Source: Icerya purchasi (taxonomy: Eukaryota; Arthropoda; Insecta; Hemiptera; Monophlebidae). Taken from it: a stretch of DNA of 64,000 nucleotides. Made by a program: the position numbers and the translations under genes. The stretch covers positions 298,758,464 through 298,822,463 of the forward strand of contig CM077116.1 in NCBI GenBank assembly GCA_039619475.1, written 5' to 3'. Below the pieces are notes generated by a model. That model was not told the origin of the DNA, ran no database searches, and saw nothing but the letters and a program-made list of their open reading frames with translations. This document shows positions 23,620-33,788 of this stretch, piece after piece; within the stretch, counting starts at the first letter, position 1; the number at the start of each line of letters is the position of its first letter.

Positions 23620-24993
23620 CGCAGGCTCGATTATAGAATAATCTCAACTTTCAGACAATACTTAGATTCCAGAACTATTAAATTTATTTACGAACATCAA
23701 ACATATTTTCGAAATGTTACTCGCGGATGTCCGCAAGGATCGATTTTGGGCCCGATTTTTTTGGAATTTGTATATTTCAGACTTATCGTTGATGGAATTC
23801 CCTTTGGCTGTAACCAGATATTTCTATGCAGATGATCTAGCATTTGCGGTCACTTCTAACCATCGTCCCTCCATTTGTAAATACTTCAAGATTACAATCA
23901 ACAATATTTTAACCTATATGGAAAAACATCTTCTACAGTTGAACGAAAACAAGACTAATTTATTAATCATGCACAGGAAACGTAAAAGGAACTACTACAA
24001 TTCGATACATCTCTCTATGCCGAACTTTAAAATTAATATCGTCGAATCACTGAAATATCTTGGTATTACATTAGACTGTCGCTACAGTTTTAATCAACAT
24101 TTCAAAAATTTATCCGGTAAAGCTACAACGGTTCTAAATAAATTGCACTCCATGTCCGGACGCACGTACGGGATGAACACGAAACACCGTTTAATAATTT
24201 ATAATATGCTAGTTGTTCCATTATTCACGTACTGCGTATTTATGTTCAAAGAGGCTTTAAAGCGTAAAAACATTCAGGAAGTATTAGTTAAATCCTAAAG
24301 GAAATTTCTTTTGTTTATTCTCCGTGCGCATAGAACTACTTCCGCCAATGCGTTGCGAACAATAGCAGGACAATTGACACTGTATTCCGTACTGCAGCAT
24401 AAAATTTTGTATTTCAAAGGGTTAAATAATCTCAATTTGGAGTTGGATCTAAACAATAGATTTATTGAAATGCATAATAGCTGGAACAATAGCTCAACTG
24501 GAAGATTAACATTTAGTTTCGTTCCCGAGGTTAAAACCAATCCAATCAAAATTAATAATATTAATACGTATGTGACGCAATTTCTTACTGGACATGGTAG
24601 ATTCCAAAGTTATCAGCACCATTTCCATCTAGCAGACACCGATTTGTGTTCCTGTGGTAATGCTCCTAAAACTGTCACCCATATCGTTAATGAGTGCGCC
24701 AAATAGAAATTCTTGTTTAAAGACGTAAATTGTTTTCCATTAAACAACGATAATTTATCAAAATTCATGCACGCGGCGAATTTTATCATGATTTCCAAAT
24801 ATTCTGATGTTGAAGATTTTTCATTTAATAAGTAATTTTATTTTAATTTTTATATCGGTTTTTTTTGTCTCTTTCATTTTCTTTTTATTGTTTTCAGTCC
24901 ATGAAGTGTTCATTCAACTGAGATACTCATGGCTGTGTATCAATTACTATGTATTTATGTTATTATTCACCAAATAAATGAATAAATAATAAT
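23620..24993 (+). pseudogene. R1/I-like LINE, 3' portion of ORF2
   Basis: The plus strand encodes the RT palm through to the C-terminal zinc knuckle. In order: YLDSRTIKF, GCPQGSILGP (about 23732), FYADDLAF (catalytic YADD near 23827), NENKTNLLIM, SLKYLGITLD, and the thumb LIIYNMLVVPLFTYCVF. Then comes RTTSANALRTIAG and a C-terminal C-x-C...H...C motif in LCSCGNAPKTVTHIVNEC. A run of seven T at about 23756-23762 shifts the frame between GCPQGS and YADD. In-frame stops lie at 24296-24298 and 24704-24706; homology continues in frame past both to a stop at 24833-24835. The 3' end is an AATAAATGAATAAATAAT tail. Endonuclease and early RT are missing. Confidence 0.85.
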
Positions 24994-24999
24994 GTTGGC

Positions 25000-25480
25000 G
25001 ATAGCAGGAGTGTCAACCAGATTAAAAAAGATCTAAAGCAGATAAAGCGATCTATAACCGTTTATTTTTAACGTTTATTGTAGATCCAGAACAATCTGAT
25101 CCCAATGATGCGGCTCCTTCAAGTGAAACGATTAAGAAAATGCTACGCAATAAATGATAATAAACACACCGTTCTTAGGAAATATAAATAATTATGGATT
25201 TAATTTAACTCGCATGTTTCATCGTCATACACTGCTACGTAAACCGTAAATTAAAAAACCGTACAGTCAAGACTATTATTTGAAGGTCCAGAGGATAGTG
25301 AGATCACCAAGTTCATAATATATATATATATATATATAAAGAAAGAGAGAGAGACCAGAAAGGAGGAAAAAACTGAATGATTTCTTCTAAGAAACGGATT
25401 AGTTAAAACGGGAGAAGCGAGATATAGATTTGAGAATGGATAAAAATGGAAACAAAGTAAACTACGGTCGGTGTATAAGT
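25000..25480. other. Non-coding stretch with (TA)n
   Basis: No recognisable gene. A short plus-strand frame near 25078-25157 ends KKMLRNK and is not recognised. A (TA)n tract lies near 25316-25337, followed by a GA-rich segment. Confidence 0.4.
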
Positions 25481-25770
25481 AAATGAGAAGTTCGCTAGTT
25501 TTATAAAGGATGCTACTAGTTAGAGAAGTCGGAAATGTACTAATTAAAATTTGTTATGATGGATAGGCTTTATAAAGGACAGAAGCGATAAATCGACGCA
25601 GCTGTAAACGGGATTTAATTATACGTTGTAGATAAAGTTTTGTTTACCGGATGCGATCGAAAGCTTTGATAAGATCAAAAGTGAAAGCGTTGGTTTTAGC
25701 GAACTATTCTTGAATGAAATTCCTTTAGACGCAAAAAGTTGTCAGGGGGGGATATATTCCAGGTTTAAAT
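25480..25770 (-). pseudogene. LINE reverse transcriptase fragment (finger/palm)
   Basis: On the minus strand about 25700-25560 reads FDLIKAFDRIR, a stop, then TKLYLQRIIKS...FIASVLYKAYP. This matches the RT block A, which has the order 'F.DL.KAFDRV' with a catalytic Asp, then 'LW..L', then 'LI..LY'. An upstream LKEFHSRIV piece in another frame fits the preceding region. Several stops and frameshifts show old decay. The clade is uncertain, probably the same RTE-like group as the other short fragments here. Confidence 0.5.
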
Positions 25771-27779
25771 CGCATTACGAGTCAGATTAAAGTTGCCTAA
25801 TTTCTGGTATCCGTAGAAAAAGAGTTGAAGATCCATTCGTGAACCTAGCAGATGAATGAAGTTTACGAAATTTTCTGACAGGTTTATTTTGGATTTACGA
25901 AACGACTGAACGGCAAAAGCTCGAACAACACTGTGGCAGAAAGTTTTTTAACTAATGATATGTTCTATGATGCCGTTCTGGGTTCACGGCCGGAATTGAT
26001 CATGACTGACCCTATCTAAAGTACACATCGGTTGCAAGGAAAACTGGAGTACCGCACTCAGTTACAAAAGAGAAGATTAAATTAAAAAGAAAGAAGAAAA
26101 TTATAGGGAATTTTCAATGAAGGCAGTAAAAGGAAACGCAATCCCTTCCTACGATTCAGGAAAATAAATGAATAAAACTATTATTTTCATTATACATTGA
26201 AAAACAAATAAATAAATAAATAGCAAGAAACGGGGACAGAAATTTATTAAAAAAATTTTAGTTTTTATGTTTACGCATTTCCAGTATTGATTTAAAAAGA
26301 AACAAAAAAGAGTACAGCAAAAAAGATGCTGCTACACATACGTTGATATGTGTTTAACTTTTAGCTGTGTACTAAAAATTTTTATTAATTTAACTACTGA
26401 ATAATTTCTTTTGATTAACGCGCGTGCATATTATTAAATTTTGAGATATTCGTAAATTATTTTTCATATTTTTATTTGCCCTTTTAAAATCTCATATAAT
26501 TTACGCATTCTTGGAATATTTTTAATTTTTACGGATTCCGGCATTCGCTGTTACTGAAAAATTTTCACTAATTCAACATCGTTTCGACTAATTTTTAAAT
26601 ATAATTTAATATTATCCGTGCATATTGATATTATTATTATTAATTTTATTTCATTCTCACGCTTTTCGTATAAAAATTGAATTCCGCCAGCGGGTTTGTA
26701 TAATTAATGGAAAAAAGAACAGTACTAGACACTTGTTTTGGCAAATGATGGCGGGCACACGTCTATCCTCCCCTTGATCACACTCGTCGAATGCGCTAGA
26801 CCTAAATTGAATCTCCTTTCAATATTTTCTTAAACGCAAGTTGAATGGTTTTTCAATTTCCAATAGATTGTGAACCATCTATCTATGAGTAAAATACTAT
26901 ACTAAACAATCGAAAGTGAGAACAAATTTTAGGTCTTCCTTCATTCAAAAAATTAACAAATACCGAATTTATTTGAATTTTCTAAACAGTTGATGCTATT
27001 TTATTCACATTTGATTAGCCAGGAACCTTCTGTTAATTCAATACCCTCTATTGGAGCTTATTAAAGATACTATTCTTACTTAAAAGAGGCTGAATAAAGA
27101 ATATTTAGGAAATAGGACATCTTCCCCTTGATGGGCACCCCAATGTTTAACATTCCTGAATAAACAAGATGTCCCTTTGAAACCATTTTTGTAGATCCCA
27201 AACACCGTAGCTAATTATTTAGCTTTGAAAAAAGACTCCTGTTTTTTTTTTTTGTTTTTTTTTTTGGACAAGCATACTTACTATTAAAAGAAGCTGCTGA
27301 AAAAAATGAATTTCATTGTTTAATAAGCAATTCTCTACTGAGCAATATATTTCGAGAGCAAAGTGAAACTACTGAGTTTATGGATCAGAAAGTTTTTTTT
27401 TTTTTTTTTTTTTATCAATAACATTTCTCCATCCTATATGTCCCTTATAGTTTAGAATTAACATCAACAATAATCATCCCGAAGCGGAGAAATATCATTT
27501 TTTAAATAAGCAAATTTCACTTTAAGAACTTAAATACTCTATATCACTTAACAATAATTCCTCACCAGGGACTGACTGAATTTGCTATTCAATACTAAAT
27601 CATTTACCGCTTAACCCCTTATCGATCCTGTTTTTTAACCATTTTAACAATTCGAATATAATTACGCGGATAATTGGAAAAGGAATTTCTATAAGTAATA
27701 TTCGAATTACAAATCATATTATAAATATTTAAGTTTCCGGCTAGAAAAATAATGTTTATGCCATAATATTAACTGTCTT
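25771..27779. other. Non-coding stretch, no gene recognised
   Basis: No recognisable feature beyond T tracts near 27241-27265 and 27391-27412. A 10-bp inverted pair (GGACATCTTC near 27116 and CAAGATGTCC near 27166) is short enough to be chance. Confidence 0.45.
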
Positions 27780-29095
27780 TTTATACTAAGGCATTAAAAA
27801 GAGTCGCTGTTATTAAAATATTTGAGTAATAAGAACTGGATAGCCAATATCTCGAGCTTATTGTATAAAGCGCTAATAGAAAGCATATTGGACTATGGTT
27901 GTTTTTTCTTTTGCATAAGCTGAATACCAAGACCAGTGCATTCGTATGATTATACATATAGAAGCTTTTGCTCTAGAGAGGTAAAAACAAAAATGCCACC
28001 ATTAACTTTGCATAGATTGCATTTACCGAGTAAGTTTGTTTTAAAATATTGTTCATTGACATCCTACAATTTGATATTCAAACATTAAGGAATTTCAGAT
28101 TACTGGAGGTTTTCTTTGTCATGTTTCTTCATTTTGGTTTTTGTAGACTTCGTAAATATCATCGGATGATTTTCCGGACAAATACTTCTTAGATCACAAC
28201 TCGTTGAATTTAATAAATTAGAAGTCGAAGTCTATCTATCAGAGTTCGACCGTGCCAATAATTATTCTAATAATCGTTCAATAAATGATATCATCAACAA
28301 TATTCTTGAGAGTAAGTGGACTAATTATCTTTGCGTATACGCTGTCGACACAAAAAACGAGGAGGTGGTGGGCGCAGCATTTGCCTCAACTAGATATCAT
28401 TAAGAAAAATTTTTTATGCCTTGTTTGGTTTCAATTTATACAATGGGGAATGCACATCAATAGCGGGAACTTTAATATTAACGGTAGCTTCAAATAACGG
28501 TAAAAATATCCTGATTTCATTGGAGTCTCTAAAAGCTGTTTGACGTAGCTCACAAAAATGGCATAAATTAAATTATACTATATTCTCATCATCAATTAAG
28601 TCATCTACTTCTTGAAAGATTCTATCTGTCAATTTTTCATGGATATGGGATCGATTGTGCAAAGAATATGCGGCTACCCCGTAATTGTAGAAGATACTAC
28701 GGCACATTTCATCTGAGAATTTATTAAATATAATTAAATTAATGCGTAAAGAATATTGCTATGCGAGCTAATCCATACCTTAATAGGTACTATAAAAACG
28801 TACAAACAAATATCCCTGTTAATCTGGATGTCATACTCAGCGGATCGATGAAGAAATGTTTATGTGTCGTTTGATAAGTTACCTGCAGGGATTAATATGT
28901 TGCCTTTTTTTTTGATTCCCCATTCTGTACTCATCAATAGTGGATGCTAATTATACGTAAATCTTGTATTTCCAATCACTATCAACAGTTATTACCACTG
29001 CATATTCTCCGTGATATCCTTACATTACCGATTCCGTATCGCACAATCTATAATTCTATAAAAAATAGTAAGAGTATAGTTTTAATGTAAGAGAC
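27780..29095 (+). pseudogene. I/R1-like LINE: RT thumb, RNase H and C-terminus, decayed
   Basis: Piecing frames together on the plus strand gives NWIANISSLLYKALIESILDY followed by GCFFF near 27840-27905, which is the RT thumb. PPLTLHRLHLPSKFVLKYC follows near 27990-28050. An RNase H-like region near 28430-28550 contains GECTSIAGTLILTVAS and KNILISLESLKAV. A C-terminal piece with DSPFCTH lies near 28913-28935, at the position of the zinc knuckle. Order and spacing agree with an ORF2 carrying RNase H. At least five frame changes and several stops are needed, so the copy is old. The open frame at 28285-28497 is an out-of-frame shadow. Confidence 0.65.
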
Positions 29096-30390
29096 AATTG
29101 ATCTACTAACGATCATTGCAAATAGTAGACAATGAGTGAAATTTTGCAAAGTTCAGAAAAAAAGAACAACTATTCAACTTTATATGACTTTTAAACGAGC
29201 GTTGTCGTCGCCTTTAATAAAAATTATAAAGTTGAAGCATTTCACGAAATTCTCACAAAAACGGTCGTTTTCTGTCATTTTAATTTTCGCTTATTTTTTT
29301 GAATTCCCCTTTTATTTGCATTTTATCTTTCCTTTTTTTCTTTTTAACGGCTTTTAAAATCCTAAAGATAAAAAAAATGAATAAGCCGACGGATAGAAAC
29401 ATTTTAATACCACCTAAACGTTTGAAATTTTTTTTTTGGGTTAATTAAATGAAGTAGACCGTTCTCAAGTTCCTGTTTTAAAACTTGTGGCATCCACCGT
29501 CATCATCTTTTTCGTGATCTTTCGCTCTATTTTTACTACTACCTTTTTTTCTTTTTTTTTTTTTTTTTTTTTTTTGGTTGAATTCATTTTGTAATATTCA
29601 GATTTCAATAGCCATTTTTTGATCAACCTAAGAAGATATATTATTTCAAAATACAATAATATTGGACAGAATATGCGCGCTCAACTATTAAAAATTAAAA
29701 CTATGATTTTCTTCAAACAAATTACCTTCACATTTGTATAAATTTAACAATTTCATCTCGCTTTTTCTTATAACTTGTGCGAATGTTTAAAAAAGAAGGG
29801 AAAAATTAAATTTCCTTTCGAATTCTTTCCAGTAAGCTCTTTTTTTTTTTTGATCAAGTCATTTTGTGTTAGGCTATTTAGCGAACTTCATTTGAAATGA
29901 TAACTTCGAAGAAACTTCTCAGGATCCTACAAATGCACAAAAAAAATGCAATCTGTTGGTTTAGGACGTTCAAGTCTCGTGATTTCTTCAGAGTTGTCCA
30001 ATCACTGTTAAGAGAGATTAGTAGGTAGAGTTACCAATTTTATAGGTCAAGCTCATGATCAGAATGGATAACTCAGTAAAGTTTGTCAAACTAGAACAAA
30101 AATTCGAGTGTTGATTTTTAGTGAAAATACTTGTTCCAGAATCTTTGAAATCAGCTTGCATACAAGTCCGCAACACAGTGAGACATTTTCATGTTTTCCC
30201 TTAAAAGAAGTAGGCTTTGTACAGCCATTCAGGCGTCCGCCGATATTAGAATATCGTTCGCTTCGCGGCCTCCGTCGACATGAGAATGTCGCCGTGCAAC
30301 CTGTAAACACGCTTTGTATATATTATATTGCAACGTATGCACAAAAATATATCCATTTCACAACTAACTACCGCGCTAGTACAAGGTTTC
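29096..30390. other. Non-coding stretch, no gene recognised
   Basis: No recognisable gene. A T tract lies near 29548-29575 with a Lys-rich shadow frame on the minus strand. Confidence 0.45.
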
Positions 30391-30394
30391 TTAT

Positions 30395-30720
30395 TTACAT
30401 CATTATCGTAAAGAGTTAGTAATAATAGTGAGCAATGGCCGATGGTGAGAAAAGTACGACACAAGTAAGCTACCGTTTGTACGTTCGATACGTTTCGAGT
30501 AAAGATTTCGTCGATGCACGTCATATTTGGCGTTGTCGAGAGGTGGTCCACCGAATTATTCATCTCACAACCGAACGTTTCGCTCATGAATTGACGGAAT
30601 CGCAATCGCTCGTCCAAGCGGAAATCGATGTTGAAATCACCACAGACTGCGATCGGTAAATCGAACAGCTTTATTTCATCGATCAAGAGAAACAAACCTT
30701 TCAGCTTGAAATCAGTTGTA
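30395..30720 (-). pseudogene. Endonuclease-domain fragment (Helentron- or LINE-type)
   Basis: The minus strand reads KGLFLLIDEIKLFDLPIAV, then CGDFNIDF, RQFMSETFGCEMNN, a Ser/Thr-rich STTPNMTCIDEIFTR, and finally a position where SDH or SYH is expected but IGHC is found. This is the exonuclease-endonuclease-phosphatase fold. The spacing GDFN...F...M...FG..MN....STT....IDAIF.R is the one I associate with endonuclease domains linked to Helitron-like (Helentron) elements in insects. A jockey-like LINE endonuclease is the alternative. Only the C-terminal half is present and no Rep/helicase was recognised nearby. Confidence 0.5.
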
Positions 30721-31681
30721 CCTAAGTAAAGACATGAAATTTTCGTAACACTTTCCTGTGACGCTCCATTTCGTGACGTTTTTCGAGTTTATGTGCCAAA
30801 GTAAAGACTTGAAAATGTCAATAACAGCGAATATCGAGTTTAAAATCTACACGTTTGAACATGAACTCGAACAGAGATTATTTTAAGACGGATATTTTAG
30901 TCAGATACGCATCAAGTAGTGCACAAAATGCACATTTTAGCCGTAATTGTCAACAAAGTTTTCGGGTTAATAATTTAGCAAAGACATTTTTAGAAACACG
31001 CATACGCAGAATACAGAGGAATAATAAGACTTGCGAGTTACTGTTGATTTCTAACCACATACTCAAGCACTTAGCGCTGGTAAATGAAAACTTCAGCATG
31101 CACGATACCCTACCGTACATAAAAAAATTCCAAAAATAACATTATGTAAATTTTTGGGAAAGAAAGAAGTCGGATCAGTATTTTAGAACGAATAGGAAAA
31201 AGAAAAAAAAAATTAAAAGAAAATAAGAATTCACTCACGTTATATACTTTTAGAGTACATCATATGTTTTCGTTATCTATAGTAGAAGAAATTCCGCACT
31301 GTTCGAAATCGAGCGACACTTTTAAATACTAGCCAGAACTGAAAACATGAGGAAACGTTTCACAAAAAAATCGATTGAAATTTAAAAATGTAACAATTTT
31401 AATAGAACATCCGGTCTTAAAATTGATTAGAAATTAAAACTGAGAGCTCGACAGATAAAAATAGAATCAGTCAGAACTTGGATCATAATAATGAACTGTA
31501 GTATTTTCTGAATTTTCCCGCTGAGTTTTAATATTATTTGCTCGGTTGATGTATTATATATTTAAAACGTCAGCTATGAATATAATTGTGACTTAGTTTT
31601 TACTGAAATTGAAAGAATGTTTAATTGCGCGTGCCCTTATTTAACATGACATTTCTGTAGTAAAACTATTTTGTGTAGCCC
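30721..31681. other. Non-coding stretch, no gene recognised
   Basis: A 94-codon frame at 30855-31139 is open but not recognised. The sequence around 30726-30800 repeats the words GTAAAGACTTGA/GTAAAGACATGA, suggesting a small internal duplication. Nothing else was found. Confidence 0.35.
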
Positions 31682-32118
31682 GAGACGTGGACAATAAGAG
31701 CACATGTGGAAAAGCGTATTTCATCATTTGAAAAGTGGTGTTATCGCCGGATCTGAAAGATACCATGGACTGGAAAAATGAAAGATGCGGAGGTATTACA
31801 ATTGATAAAAACGAATCTGATATTAATGGACATAATTAAAAAACGCAAAATTAATTTCTTTGGACATGTCATGAGAGGATCAACATATCACCTTCTGCAC
31901 ACAATTATGATGGGAGCGGTAGAAGGGAAAAGGAAACAAGGAGGAAGAAGGATTTCTTGGCTCCAAAATATTAAGCAATGGACTGGAGTTACAAAAGTAG
32001 GAGAATTGTTCCAGATCACAAGAAATCGAGACGCATTTCGTCATATGGTTGAATCCATGAAAAGTGGTTAAGCTATAACTGAATCGGGTTGCACGAAGAA
32101 GAAGAAGAAGAAGAAGAA
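31682..32118 (+). pseudogene. RTE-like LINE, C-terminal end of ORF2 with (GAA)n tail
   Basis: The plus strand is open from 31682 except for one stop at 31754-31756. It reads ETWTIRAHVEKRI, FEKWCYRRI, KMKDAEVLQLIKT, KRKINFFGHVMRG, GRRISWLQNIKQWTG and a terminal RNRDAFRHMVESM. This is the characteristic end of the 'endonuclease-reverse transcriptase' LINEs (W.I....R.E.FE.W..RR...I.W, then FGH..R, then WL.N...WTG). The stop at 32069-32071 is followed by about 20 bases and a (GAA)n run at about 32096-32118, which is the element's 3' tail. One point mutation separates it from an open frame, so this copy is younger than most others here. Confidence 0.8.
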
Positions 32119-33476
32119 AGGAATACCCGCGCGAGAATGTGAACTGTTCGACTGTGCATCGGTCACATGTTGTATTTTTGATTTTTTCGTTGTATAATTT
32201 GAAAGGCCGCGTTTTAAATTAAAGCGAACGTGGGACAGCGATAAGGACTTCGTTATTTACAGTCCATTTTGAATTTTCGAAATAATATTCGGCAATCATG
32301 ATGATAAAAGCGAAAATTAAGAGGATGTACTGAAAGAAGTTTTACCGGTTTCAACGAAATTTAGCGCAACCTGCTTATCACAGGTAATACTGCGTAGTTA
32401 AACATTGAGTGGCATTGTCGTAAGTCGTGATGAAGGTGTGTTAGTGATAGTGACTTGTGCCGTGACACCACGATTGCCGCCTGTGCATAGATACATTAGC
32501 ATAGAGAAATGTATCACTATCGAAAGAGATGATACGTTGTTCGGTCTTTCGTTCCTTTTTTTTAACATTGGTAGCGCATAAGACGACCCATCGAAAATAT
32601 AACGCTCAATCGACATCAAAGCGTACGCCGTTTTTCATAGAGAGATTTTTAAAATTATCTTTCGGCACTATAAAATAAACGAAATAAACAATAAAAGAAG
32701 CAAGTTTTATCTTAATTTAAAAGATTTTATCAAAATTTAGACCTTTATTGGCGCCTGAAATAGTTGGTTGAAATTTGTTACAGGAGCCAAGTTTGTAATA
32801 GTTTGCAGGTTGCCCATCGGATCACCTCTTTATCCCTGAGGGATGTGTAATCTGAGTGTAAGTTCATCTAAAGGATTTTGTACCCAGCTAAAATAAAAAA
32901 CTGACAAAAAAGCTGAATGGACCGAAGAGGTCATGCATATATATATATATATATATAAATAAAGGAAATATCAGTAATATATTATGAAAACTTTTCATGT
33001 ATCTTTTTGTCGCTGCACTTGTTTAGAGTGGCCTTTTCATATGCACATGTCTGTGCAGAGAAATAAGTAAGTGCATCAAGGTATTGCTGCGTGATAAATT
33101 ATTTGGCTTCGCTTGCTGTACTATTTACAAGTTGCCTGCGAAAACATTGTGTACATTATTTCAGGGACAAAGTTGATATTGTTTTCTCTTATTTAAATTT
33201 CTTCTATTAAAAAAAAAAAAAATGACCATACAAAAAAATAAGAACGCAAGCTACACATTATAATATTATAATGTAGCTCTAGTTCCATAATTAAGGTGAG
33301 CGTGATCTTGTGACGAAATCCTAACTTTCAATTGGTCAGGGTCACAGAACTGACAAAACTCGACTACTTACTCATTTCTGATTTATTACGCGAAAACAAT
33401 AATATTATAACCGCATTTATTATTTTATTTTGTAAATATATGTATATATATGAATTTCATATATCACATGGGCGGG
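32119..33476. other. Non-coding stretch
   Basis: No recognisable gene. It contains a (TA)n tract at about 32936-32958, an A tract near 33211-33222 and a short perfect palindrome at 33256-33273. Confidence 0.45.
33256..33273. repeat. 18-bp perfect palindrome
   Basis: CATTATAATATTATAATG reads the same on both strands and is extended by partly paired CTA/TAG flanks. It could form a small cruciform; no function is implied. Confidence 0.8.
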
Positions 33477-33788
33477 TACTAGAATAGGCAGCGCTCATGG
33501 CAATTGCTATACGCAACGCAAGTGTACGCACGCCAGACCACACCAGGAACTAATTTATAATCGTTTGATTTATAGATATACAAGTGCAGTCCTATTTATG
33601 TCTGCTGTGTGTACTAAACTAGAGCGCATATGATGGTATACGTGGTGATTTTCCATTGCCTTCCACGTGATTATTAGCAAATATTTTTAATTTAATTCTT
33701 TGTAATAAGTTCTGTCGTCGCCCGGGATCGAACCCGTGACCTCCGTAATGGAAGCCAAGCGCTCTAGCAACTAGGTTATCGCGACAAC
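33477..33788 (-). mobile_element. tRNA-derived SINE, copy A
   Basis: The minus strand opens GTTGTCGCGATAACCTAG, continues with an A-box-like TTGCTAGAGCG and a B box GGTTCGATCCC, and closes the tRNA-like head with GCGACGAC, which pairs with the first eight bases. The body then matches copy B at 45903 all the way: TTATTACAAAGAATTAAAT, GCTAATAATCACGTGG, CATATGCGC, GGACTGCACTTGTATATC, AAATCAAACGATTA and GAGCGCTGCCTATTCT. Length is about 312 bp. The T-arm is one base short of a normal tRNA pairing pattern, so it is not a functional tRNA gene. Confidence 0.8.

Noticed and set aside
24295..24549. Minus-strand frame opposite the LINE
   Set aside because: It is the antisense shadow of the plus-strand LINE ORF2.
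27116..27180. Inverted pair GGACATCTT / AAGATGTCC as a transposon or hairpin
   Set aside because: The arms are about ten bases with a 50-base loop, too short to distinguish from chance.
28285..28497. Plus-strand 70-codon frame
   Set aside because: It is out of frame with the RNase H-like LINE segment that occupies the same bases.
30108..30659. Plus-strand frames at 30108-30419 and 30435-30659
   Set aside because: They are antisense to the endonuclease fragment or adjacent to it and have no recognisable content.
33715..33788. Apparent tRNA gene with A and B boxes on the minus strand
   Set aside because: The T-arm does not pair properly, and the same head with the same 230-bp downstream body recurs at 45903, so it is the head of a SINE.
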